From contig OY856413.1 of the NCBI GenBank assembly GCA_963693085.1, forward strand, positions 105,282,501 through 105,346,500: DNA of 64,000 nt. The letters are read 5' to 3'. A program made the translations under genes and the position numbers. Position 1 is the stretch's first letter. Each line of letters opens with the position of its first letter. A model generated the notes under the pieces. It made no database searches. It was not told the DNA's origin and saw only the letters and a program-made list of their open reading frames with translations. Shown one piece after another: positions 1 through 11,017 of the stretch. This DNA comes from Alisma plantago-aquatica (taxonomy: Eukaryota > Streptophyta > Magnoliopsida > Alismatales > Alismataceae).

Positions 1-624
1 CATTCAATTCCTTATCAAATGTTGATGCTTTCTTCATTTCCGAAATTTATTTTGGTTGATTGATGAAACCACCATGGAAATCACAGAAAATTTCGTGGGT
101 TTGTAGCTTGAAGATGATGATGTCATCACAAGCACACACCTCAATTAATATCTTAGGCAAACAATTTCAAAATTTGGGACCAATCGATTTCAATGAAATT
201 GGTTAAACGATTTCAACAAATTGATTGAAACCAAACAGTTTCAAACTGTTTGGAGTGGTTAACCATTTGCAATGGTTGACCGTTTGAGGAAATATGCTGA
301 TGTAATTGGATATTGATCCAATGGGTTCAATTGGTTTGATCTTAATGGTTTCAATTGTGAATGATCCCTAGAATGCAAACCCTAATTGTTTATGGAAGCA
401 ATAACTCAGTATACTATGTCAAACATAGTTGTTTGTATTTGATCGGATGGTTGATGTAACCAAATCAAGTGGAGAGAATGATAGAAATGAATTCATACAT
501 GAGTATGATTCATATGGTGATTTAGGGTATGATCCTTAGTAAAGAGATCAAGAAACCCTAATTGAGAAGGTTAATGAACCCTAACCCTGATTTAGGGAAA
601 TTCTGAGTAAAACCCTAATCTAGG

Positions 625-696
625 GTAATAGTGTAACCCTAATTAAGTGTAATAGTGTAAACCTAATTAAGGGTAATAGTGTAACCTTAATTAAGG
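625..696. repeat. 24-bp minisatellite with telomere-like core (5' LTR copy)
   Basis: Three tandem 24-bp units start at 625, 649 and 673, with consensus GTAATAGTGTAACCCTAATT plus AAGG. They sit in a wider tract (about 560-1045) where AAACCCTAA and its mirror AGGG recur every 25-40 bases, often as the near-palindrome CCCTAATTRAGGG. The core equals the plant telomere motif (TTTAGGG complement), but spacing and flanks show an LTR-internal repeat and not a telomere array. Confidence 0.85.
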
Positions 697-1786
697 GTAA
701 TGACTTGGGTAACTCTAATTTAAGGTAATGAAATGCCAAATCCTAATGGGATGAATAATGAATCCCTAATTTATGGGTAATTGAATGAAACCCTAATTGG
801 GATGATTAGTGAAACCCTAATTGAGGGTGATTCCATGAGAAACCCTAATTAAGGATGATTCCATGTGAAACCCTAATTGAGGGAGATGTCATATGAAACC
901 TTAAACCTAACACATAGTAAAGCTATGTGAAACCCTAAATTTGGGCTATAGTGCATGGAATTCTAATCATGGGCAATATGATGAAAAATCATAACCCTAA
1001 TGTCTTGGTAATGATATGAGTAAACCTTAATGATAAAATAATGGATAATACCCTATAACGATGAAATATCTCAAGTGTTTGACTATAGGCAACCTTATAA
1101 TAAGCAATGCCTTAACTTGAGATGAGTCCATATCATTGAAGATAGTTGGACAATCCTTGTGTGTGATTTATGCACATCATGGTAAAGGTGATAGTTTGGT
1201 GGATGAAAGTATTAAGGTGTGAGATTCCTTATTATAATATAAGTTAATAAACTCAATTAAGATAGAAGTGATGAGGGAAGTGATACATTGATACATGATA
1301 GATATCACATTTAGCATTTCAGGATTGATATACCTTGATACATCTCAAATCCAATATTTTTGGATAAGATACACAAGGAGAGTGTTATGTAAATTGTTAC
1401 AATGAAATGTAATGAGTTTAACATACTTGATAAGTAAGCTAAAATGAGTATGATGTAATCATACCATGATAAGGATGAGAGATAAACTCATACCTTGTGT
1501 TGATGATCATTTAATGATAAATGATAAGAATATTAAATGTTTGGAATGTCGATGGATGCTCCTAGATGTATGGAACAATATATTAGGGTTGGATTGATAA
1601 AATGAACATGAAACCCTAATTGATGTGAATAGTAAACCCTAACCCTATGGAGGAAATAGTGTTGTTACTATTATATTACATGAGTTAATATGTCATTGTT
1701 GCCTAGTGAGAGGTGACAAGATGTTTAATGGCCTTGTGAGCCATATGGTTAGATGTTACCTAGTAAGAGGTAACAAGATGTTTCAT

Positions 1787-2020
1787 GGGCATGATTGATC
1801 CCTGAATGAGGTGTAATCCTCTTGTGTTGATAAGGGTTGATTCCCTGTGTTATTGTGAAAAGGATTTATATCCTGTGATAGTATGATGGTCTTAATGAAC
1901 TTTGGGCATGGTTGAGCCCTGAATGAGGTGTATTCCCCTTATGTTGATAAGAGTTGATACCCTGTGATATTGTGAAAAGGATTTATATCCTGTAATAATA
2001 TGATGATTGGTGTAATCTCA
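1787..2020. repeat. 117-bp direct tandem duplication in LTR (5' copy)
   Basis: Two diverged copies begin with GGGCATG at 1787 and 1904. Both run through a CCTGAATGAGGTGTA block and a TTGTGAAAAGGATTTATATC block. The same duplication occurs in the 3' LTR from 8880, so it predates this insertion. Confidence 0.85.
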
Positions 2021-3932
2021 TGAATTGCAAGTGAATATTACCATGTGATGATGAGATGAGAAATTATGTTTCATATGTTTTATATCTTTTCAGGTTTTGA
2101 TATTTATATGCTTGCTAGAAATGAATTAGGGTTTGTATGTCCACTTGTTTGATGCAGCCTTAATTCACCCAATTGGCTTAACTAATCAAGTGCAACTCTA
2201 ATCATGTAGTGCCCTGTGCCGTAGAACCATCTTCAGTGTCAGAACTTGCTGGGTGGTGAAACGAGTATTCCTAAGGGAAACTCGGAGCGTATATTGTTGA
2301 ATATGCGGGGGTGGCAGGTTGAGGATATATATACTTGTCATCCACAATTGCAGGTTATGGAGGATGGCTATGGTCATGCCTCAAATATTTTATGTGATTG
2401 AGGACAGCTGCGGTTGTACCTCGGATTAGAGGGTTTTGTATACCCTATTTTCTAGTGTCGTAACTTGTACCAAGTAAGGACTAGTTGTTATCAGTTGACT
2501 ATATGTCACTGTTGGCAGTTTGACTGGTATGTCACTGCAGTTTACTCGTACTGACCGAGGGGAAGAGATCTTAGGATACCGGCACTCCTAGATCTTGTAC
2601 GGAACCGAATGGCCCTTTGCAGGGGTCGGTTGGACTTTGAATGGTACGATTCAAATTCCCCAGGGCATAATAAAAGATATAATACAGCCGTATAGCATAT
2701 CTGTTTAGGGTTATACATGACGCTTCACATTGGATGATAACCCTTGTTTATTCTCTTTACATAAAGATGATGCTTAGTGCAACTAAGAGATAGTAATTAT
2801 ACTTATGTTGTGGATATGCATAAGACTGTAAATTTGTACATACAATAGTCATGCTTATGTTGATATTTTACTGCTATTGTTGATTATAATCATGATTCTA
2901 GATATCTCATGTTGATAGTTATGTTTCGCATGCTTTCCATGCCTCTATAATTAGAAATACCTGGCAGAGGCTTAATGCCTGTAATTAGGGTTGATTAAAG
3001 TCCAATGCCTGGCTGTGTAATCAGGATTGGTATAGTCCAATGCCTGAAACATTTATACCCAATTGATATAGTTTAATGCTTGAATAAGACATGATGATAT
3101 ATATAATCACATGTCTGGCATAAGTGAATACCTGTTTAGCAGATTGGCTAAGGCCAACAAATAGAAACAAGAATGAATCATGGGTGACACATCAGAACAA
3201 TGAATGACATGAGCAAAGCTTGAGATGTTGAAAATGTATGGTAGATAAATGTTATACAGGTTATTTCTATTCCTTATAAAGAGAATAGTTGAATTATTGT
3301 TCAATCATAGATATGTGTAATACTTTAAAAGATGAGAATGATCTAAATTGCTTATCCTCTGCTCAGTTTTATATTAATTAAACTTCAATAATGATGTTTC
3401 TGGCGGAGAGTTATATCTCTCACTGGGGCAATTTTCAATTGTCTCACCCCCGTGGGAACCAACATTTTTAGGTGGACGAGTGCGAAAGAGTCTGAGAATA
3501 TCTTGCAGAGGAAGAACATCAGCAACAACAGGGACAGCAGTGACAACTAAGGTTGAGTGTGCTGTCTGTTGCATTTTGTAGATAGAAGTCCTATTTGTCG
3601 TCTCTGTACTCTCAGGTCCTCTGAGTTAGTACTTAGTGCTTTTAATTTATCGTTTTGAGATTTTGGCTTGATGCCTCGAGGTTATTATGCTGTCTATGTT
3701 TAGCTTTTAACAAGGCAATTGATGTTGTAACCCTCGAGAAGAGATGGTATAAGATATATACTTATGAACCATGATGTAAATGTAATACATTGGTTCTTGT
3801 TGAAAGAGGTTTCCTATGATTGGGTATCTTTGAAAAAGGTTTTAAATTTTTAGTTATTTTCTATAATCCGCTGCTTAGTGAACGCTTCCGCATTAGTTAA
3901 TTATGTTTTGTGAGTTGGATGCTACAATTTAG

Positions 3933-3944
3933 TGGTATCAGAGC
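3933..3944 (+). other. Primer-binding site (initiator-Met tRNA) of the LARD-like element
   Basis: TGGTATCAGAGC lies 6 bases after the LTR end. It is the complement of the 3' end of plant initiator-Met tRNA and primes minus-strand DNA synthesis. The downstream context (CTAGGTTCGCTGAGTCTACA) resembles that at 33448 in the Tekay-like element, linking the two families. Confidence 0.93.
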
Positions 3945-4058
3945 TCTAGGTTCGCTGAGTCTACAGAGACATAGGACTAAGGTAGTAGAGTCTGTTCTGG
4001 TATCATCCAGTGTATCTGATAATGTCTTCTGCTCATATAAGATAAGAAGAACTTAAAG

Positions 4059-4220
4059 ATGACTGGGTCACATGAGGAGATTGCTGCTGAGAGCAGCAAT
4101 GTTGCACCAAGAAGAGGTGCATGGGAGCAGGTAAGAGAGAGACAATTGCCTGAGAATCTCCTAGTTGATCCATCTATGATAAGAAAATCTTTCTTTAAGT
4201 ATTACTGTTGGAGAATTTAG
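4059..4220 (+). pseudogene. Gag N-terminal stub (53 codons)
   Basis: A short ORF starts at ATG 4059, about 115 bp after the primer-binding site, and ends at TAG 4218. It begins MTGSHEEIAAESSN and contains PRRGAWEQVRE. Its place and its hydrophilic, charged start fit the first codons of a chromovirus gag, but it stops long before any capsid or zinc-knuckle region. It could be a translated micro-ORF, a packaging-signal remnant or simply a relic. The gag assignment is by position and weak likeness only. Confidence 0.45.
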
Positions 4221-6742
4221 GGCAACAGTAATGTATATAGTGGATCAAGCATTGGAACTGTAACCCAAATTACCAACCCCAATGATGATGTTTTAGATAT
4301 CAACATGATTTGTAATCAACATCTGCAGGTTGAAGCAAAAGGAAATGATGAATTTCTGGACTTAAATTGAGTCTGTGCTCAACCTTAGCCTGTTGAATCA
4401 ATCTTTGAGGCAGAGTTAGCCTGAGGCAGTGAATAATTCATGAATTATGACAAGTTAGACAAGATAATGTCATTCAAATATGTCATTTTATGAATTCCTG
4501 GATTAACTGAGAAAGGAATTGATTGAACTTTCCTTGATTAGTCCTATGAGGACTTATGTTTTTCATAGTAAAACATTACAAATGTTTTATGTTGTTCTTA
4601 CCTCCTTGAGAAATGATGAGGTACAGAAGAGATGCCTGAATGAAATTCAGGGATGTTAAGTCTTATGCCTGTGATAATATGAAAAGAAGAAATATGATAG
4701 TATACAAAGTGCATACCACTTAATCTCAGTATTTATATACCCTGGCCAGGTATACAACTATTGATGATAAAGTGGGTATGGAAACTCTTAGATTGTTGTC
4801 TTTTTGATTGCTCTGATCAAGTAGTCATTCTGAGACAATCTAATGAGTATCATGAAATTAGAAATATGGAATGAATAAATGTGTCATATCCCATGCATAA
4901 GAAAGAGAAGTCTGAGATAATCTCAGATGAGTATGCTGTATGAGGAACTAAAAGTGTACTCCTCATAAGATAAGAATAAGAATGAGGGAGATGAACCCTG
5001 TTCAATAATGATGCCAACATAATAAAGATCTTTCCCATAATAAGGAAATGGGAAATGTGATGAGATCATTATATAATCATAAACATGCTAGATAATAATA
5101 AAGAAAGGGATAATGACATGAAATCATCCTTACAAATTTCAATGCTAAATGCAAGGAACCTAGGATGAGATAAAGAGTAAATGGTTCATGAATAGTTGAA
5201 AATACATAAATTAATAAGAGGAATATGAATCCTTGTTTTCTTTCCTTTCAGGGACATGACAATCAAGTGGGTCTTAGGACACTTGATGTGCATAAGATAA
5301 ATGTGTTCATGTGATGGATACTTAGAAAAGTATCAGTTATCTTGGACTTTGGTCCCAAGATGAGGACATATGAAACACATAATGTTCCAAGATGAAAGGA
5401 AGAGATATATATGATGTGTTTCCAACACATGTGATAGATACCAAGGTGAAAGATTATGGTATCTGAGAGATATCAGATGGGTTAGGTTGGCTACCTGGAT
5501 TGGTCAACTGTGAAATTAGTCTGATTATAATAATATGAACATCATATGTTAGGGGTTTATGCTCTGCATAAACATGATACTAATAGAGAATGTATGATGC
5601 TTCTCTGAATAAGAAAAGTGTTATTTGACACAAAGTTGACTCTATAGTCAATGATGAGGGACAGTGGGGCATGTGCCTTGTGTGTTGATTCTATGAGAAT
5701 TTTGTATGGAAACACTTGGTGATGATCAAAGTTTTATGGTGTATCTATAATAAGGAGATGATGTGTGAAGACTAGATAGTATGATGAATAATATACATCT
5801 GTCTTCCTTTATCTGGATTTCGAGGACGAAATCCTTGTTAGGGGTTTATAATTTGTAACACCCCTGACCTGGGTTATACTTTAACCCTAGGTGTTTTGAT
5901 TAAGAAAGATGATTAAATGCTTAATATCATCTTGTGAAAGGTAATTATGGTTCAAGAGGAACTTATATTATAATTCTTATCCTTTTTTAACATTGTTGAA
6001 ATCAATGTTTTGCCTATTTTGGACTAAAGTGCAAATTACCAAAGTTGAGGGGTTTAAGTGCAAATTATGCATGATAATATGTTCCTCATGTGTTGAAGCA
6101 TCATGAGAGTAAAGATGATGCTGAGGTATGGCTTATGGAAGCCTAAATACCAAGAAAGAGATGATAAAGCAATGTATGTGCATGAAAACCTAGTTTTGGT
6201 GTAATGTGCAATTTACCCAAAACCCAGGGTGTAATATGTAAATTACCACTTCAATAAGGTCCCTAATGTTTCTTGGCATCAATTAGAGAAAAGAAAATGA
6301 GAGGGGCGCCTCATTTGAATTAAGTTGGAGAAGAGAGAATCTTAATATTAAAATAATCAAGATTTAATCCTAATTGAAACCCTAATTCAATTTAGTGTAA
6401 AAACAAATATAATAATTGAAGGGCCTTCAACCAAAAAAGAGATGGTTGAATTTGCTCAAGTGTGAACACATTTGTGCCTTTGCTAGGCCACGAAAATATC
6501 TCAAGCAAGTGGATAACCCACTCACCATTATTATAAAGAAAAGTAATATCCACTCAAATTGGAATATTATTATAATATGATCTAAGGTGCTTAATTTGCT
6601 TTTCTTTAAATTGAGGATAATTGAGAGGAATAAGAGGCAAATGGGATAGCCTCGTATACAAGGAATGAAAGGGGGAAGAGGCGGCACCAATTTTGGAATT
6701 AAATGTATTTTTATAAGGCATTTTCTCTCTCATGGAATTTCT

Positions 6743-6750
6743 TATAAAAG
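6743..6750 (+). promoter_or_regulatory. Probable LTR TATA box (LARD-like element)
   Basis: TATAAAAG follows a CT-rich stretch and precedes a leader with a candidate splice donor (TTG|GTAAGG at about 6860). It is the best TATA match in the LTR. The 5' LTR equivalent would lie left of the window. Confidence 0.55.
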
Positions 6751-7717
6751 TATCTTTACCAAGCCAAAACAAAGGCTATTTCGGATTCTTTTCTTTCCCC
6801 TTGCTTGGAAAACGACTAAGGAGCTGTGAAGGAGCAGGAGGACGACCCCAACCTGTTGGTAAGGTCCTTGACCTTCGTTCTCCTTGATTCCATGGTGGAA
6901 ATCAAAAATAAATCATTGATTTCTTCTTATTTTGATCTCCTCTTCAACCCTAGCCAACTGTTTCATCCAAAAGCTTGGGGACGAGCCTAGGGGGAGTTGC
7001 AAAAACTTCATCCACCATTGTTGACGTGAGCTTGGAGCTTTGAAGCTCAATTGGAGGCGGGTTTTATAACTTGAACCCTTAATATTGTTATTGCATTCAA
7101 TTCCTTATCAAATGTTGATGCTTTCTTCATTTCCGAAATTTATTTTGGTTGATTGATGAAACCACCATGGAAATCACAGCAAATTTCGTGGGTTTGTAGC
7201 TTGAAGATGATGATGTCATCACAAGAACACACCTCAATTAATATCTTAAGCAAACAGTTTCAAAATTTGGGACCAATCGATTTCAATGAAATTGGTTAAA
7301 CGATTTCAACAAATTGATTGAAACCAAACATTTTCAAACTGTTTGGAGTGGTTAACCATTTGCAATGGTTGACCATTTGAGGAAATATGCTGATGTAATT
7401 GGATATTGATCCAATGGGTTCAATTGGTTTGATCTTAATGGTTTCAATTGTGAATGATCCCTAGAATGCAAACCCTAATTGTTTATGGAAGCAATAACTC
7501 AGTATACTATGTCAAACATGGTTGTTTGTATTTGATCGGATGGTTGATGTAACCAAATCAAGTGGAGAGAATGATAGAAATGAATTCATACATGAGTATG
7601 ATTCATATGGTGATTTAGGGTATGATCCTTAGTAAAGAGATCAAGAAACCCTAATTGAGAAGGTTAATGAACCCTAACCCTGATTTAGGGAAATTCTGAG
7701 TAAAACCCTAATCTAGG

Positions 7718-7789
7718 GTAATAGTGTAACCCTAATTAAGTGTAATAGTATAACCCTAATTAAGGGTAATAGTGTAACCTTAATTAAGG
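7718..7789. repeat. 24-bp minisatellite with telomere-like core (3' LTR copy)
   Basis: This is the counterpart of 625-696, with three units starting at 7718, 7742 and 7766 and two base differences. The surrounding AAACCCTAA-rich tract spans about 7653-8138. Confidence 0.85.
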
Positions 7790-8879
7790 GTAATGACTTG
7801 GATAACACTAATTTAAGGTAATGAAATGCCAAATCCTAATGGGATGAATAATGAATCCCTAATTTATCGGTAATTGAATGAAACCCTAATTGGGATGATT
7901 AGTGAAACCCTAATTGAGGGTGATTCCATGAGAAACCCTAATTGAGGATGATTCCATGTGAAACCCTAATTGAGGGAGATGTCATATGAAACCTTAAACC
8001 TAACACATAGTAAAGCTATGTGAAACCCTAAATTTGGGCTATAGTGCATGGAATTCTAATCATGGGCAATATGATGAAAAATCATAACCCTAATGTCTTG
8101 GTAATGATATGAGTAAACCTTAATGATGAAATAATGGATAATACCCTATAACGATGAAATATCTCAAGTGTTTGACTATAGGCAACCTTATAATAAGCAA
8201 TGCCTTAACTTGAGATGAGTCCATATCATTGAAGATAGTTGGACAATCCTTGTGTGTGATTTATGCACATCATGGTAAAGGTGATAGTTTGGTGGATGAA
8301 AGTATAAAGGTGTGAGATTCCTTATTATAATATAAGTTAATAAACTCAATTAAGATAGAAGTGATGAGGGAAGTGATACATTGATACATGATAGATATCA
8401 CATTTAGCATTTCAGGATTGATATACCTTGATACATCTCAAATCCAATATTTTTGGATAAGATACACAAGGAGAGTGTTATGTAAATTGTTACAATGAAA
8501 TGTAATGAGTTTAACATACTTGATAAGTAAGCTAAAATGAGTATGATGTAATCATACCATGATAAGGATGAGAGATAAACTCATACCTTGTGTTGATGAT
8601 CATTTAATGATAAATGATAAGAATATTAAATGTTTGGAATGTCGATGGATGCTCCTAGATGTATGGAACAATATATTAGGGTTGGATTGATAAAATGAAC
8701 ATGAAACCCTAATTGATGTGAATAGTAAACCCTAACCCTATGGAGGAAATAGTGTTGTTACTATTATATTACATGAGTTAATATGTCATTGTTGCCTAGT
8801 GAGAGGTGACAAGATGTTTAATGGCCTTGTGAGCCATATGGTTAGATGTTACCTAGTAAGAGGTAACAAGATGTTTCAT

Positions 8880-9113
8880 GGGCATGATTGATCCCTGAAT
8901 GAGGTGTAATCCTCTTGTGTTGATAAGGGTTGATTCCCTGTGTTATTGTGAAAAGGATTTATATCCTGTGATAGTATGATGGTCTTAATGACCTTTGGGC
9001 ATGGTTGAGCCCTGAATGAGGTGTATTCCCCTTATGTTGATAAGAGTTGATACCCTGTGATATTGTGAAAAGGATTTATATCCTGTAATAATATGATGAT
9101 TGGTGTAATCTCA
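8880..9113. repeat. 117-bp direct tandem duplication in LTR (3' copy)
   Basis: Counterpart of 1787-2020, with the same two blocks in the same spacing. Confidence 0.85.
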
Positions 9114-11017
9114 TGAATGGCAAGTGAATATTACCATGTGATGATGAGATGAGAAATTATGTTTCATATGTTTTATATCTTTTCAGGTTTTGATATTTAT
9201 ATGCTTGCTAGAAATGAATTAGGGTTTGTATGTCCACTTGTTTGATGAAGCCTTAATTCACCCAATTGGCATAACTAATCAAGTGCAACTCTAATCATGT
9301 AGTGCCCTGTGCCGTAGAACCATCTTCAGTGTCAGAACTTGCTGGATGGTGAAACTAGTATTCCTAAGGGAAACTCGGAGCGTATATTGTTGAATATGCG
9401 GGGGTGGCAGGTTGAGGATATATATACTTGTCATCCACAATTGCAGGTTATGGAGGATGGCTATGGTCATGCCTCAAATATTTTATGTGATTGAGGACAG
9501 CTGCGGTTGTACCTCGGATTAGAGGGTTTTGTATACCCTGTTTTCTAGTGTCGTAACTTGTACCAAGTAAGGACTAGTTGTTATCAGTTGACTATATGTC
9601 ACTGTTGGCAGTTTGACTGGTATGTCACTGCAGTTTACTCGTACTGACCGAGGGGAAGAGATCTTAGGATACCGACACTCCTAGATCTTGTACAGAACCG
9701 AATAGCCCTTCGCAGGGGTCAGTTGGACTTTGAATGGTACGATTCAAATTCCCCAGGGCATAATAAAAGATATAATACAGCCGTATAACATATCTGTTTA
9801 GGGTTATACATGACGCTTCACATTGGATGATAACCCTTGTTTATTCTCTTTACATAAAGATGATGCTTAGTGCAACTAAGAGATAGTAATTATACTTATG
9901 TTGTGGATATGCATAAGACTGTAAATGTGTACATACAATAGTCATGCTTATGTTGATATTTTACTGCTATTGTTGATTATAATCATGATTCTAGATATCT
10001 CATGTTGATAGTTATGTTTCGCATGCTTTCCATGCCTCTATAATTAGAAATACCTGGCAGAGGCTTAATGCCTGTAATTAGGGTTGATTAAAGTCCAATG
10101 CCTGGCTGTGTAATCAGGATTGGTATAGTCCAATGCCTGAAACATTTATACCCGATTGATATAGTTTAATGCTTGAATAAGACATGATGATATATATAAT
10201 CACGTCTGGCATAAGTGAATACCTGTTTAGCAGATTGGCTAAGGCCAACAAATAGAAACAAGAATGAATCATGGGTGACACATCAGAACAATGAATGACA
10301 TGAGCAAAGCTTGAGATGTTGAAAATGTATGGTAGATAAATGTTATACAGGTTATTTCTATTCCTTATAAAGAGAATAGTTGAATTATTGTTCAATCATA
10401 GATATGTGTAATACTTTAAAAGATGAGAATGATCTAAATTGCTTATCCTCTGCTCAGTTTTATATTAATTAAACTACAATAATGATGTTTCTGGCGGAGA
10501 GTTATATCTCTCGCTGGGGCAATTTTCAATTGTCTCACCCCCGTGGGAACCAACATTTTTAGGTGGACGAGTGCGAAAGAGTCTGAGAATATCTTGCAGA
10601 GGAAGAACATCAGCAACAACAGGGACAGCAGTGACAACTAAGGTTGAGTGTGCTGTCTGTTGCATTTTGTAGATAGAAGTCCTATGTGTCGTCTCTGTAC
10701 TCTCAGGTCCTCTGAGTTAGTACTTAGTGCTTTTAATTTATCGTTTTGAGATTTTGGCTTGATGCCTCGAGGTTATTATGATGTCTATGTTTAGCTTTTA
10801 ACAAGGCAATTGATGTTGTAACCCTCGAGAAGAGATGGTATAAGATATATACTTATGAACCATGATGTAAATGTAATACATTGGTTCTTGTTGAAAGAGG
10901 TTTCCTATGATTGGGTATCTTTGAAAAAGGTTTTAAATTTTTAGTGATTTTCTATAATCCGCTGCTTAGTGAACGCTTCCGCATTAGTTAATTATGTTTT
11001 GTGAGTTGGATGCTACA

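Larger units (their letters stand above)
1..3926 (+). mobile_element. LARD-like element, 5' LTR (left end outside the window)
   Basis: This stretch matches 7094-11017 almost base for base (about 35 substitutions and one 2-bp indel by eye, about 0.9%). It ends in CTACA at 3926 and is followed 6 bases later by an initiator-Met tRNA primer-binding site, so it is the 5' LTR of a + strand element. Compared with the complete 3' LTR, about 1,240 bp lie off the left edge. It has no ORF of note; the short antisense ORFs at 3107-3304 and 3374-3574 recur in the other LTR only because the DNA is duplicated. It carries a telomere-like minisatellite and a 117-bp tandem duplication, listed separately. Confidence 0.93.
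3927..5853 (+). mobile_element. LARD-like element, short internal region without pol
   Basis: Only 1,927 bp separate the two LTRs. No protease, RT, RNase H or integrase motif is visible in any frame. The left part holds a gag stub (4059-4220) and, near 4390-4440, a stretch that resembles broken gag. The right end carries TTTCGAGGACGAAATCC (5817-5833), a hallmark just upstream of the 3' LTR in Tekay/Del-type chromoviruses, followed by a weak purine tract. I infer a non-autonomous derivative of a chromovirus that depends on a partner for reverse transcriptase and integrase. Confidence 0.82.
5854..11017 (+). mobile_element. LARD-like element, complete 3' LTR (5,164 bp)
   Basis: It begins TGTAACACCCCTGACC, the usual start of Tekay/Del LTRs, and ends GGATGCTACA, giving TG...CA ends. 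At 5.16 kb it is unusually long for an LTR and is 2.7 times longer than the internal region. A TATA box at 6743 would put transcription start near 6775, leaving about 890 bp of U3 and more than 4 kb of R plus U5. The right flank resumes copia A integrase at 11025. The target duplication cannot be checked because the element's left end is outside the window. Confidence 0.93.

Noticed and set aside
560..1045. Interstitial telomere or chromosome end
   Set aside because: The AAACCCTAA words are spaced, degenerate and present at the same place in both LTRs of one element, so this is an LTR-internal repeat.
3374..3574. Antisense ORF of 66 codons, nearly identical at 10474-10665
   Set aside because: Both lie at the same place in the two LTRs, so identity reflects LTR duplication. 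No domain, and antisense to the element.
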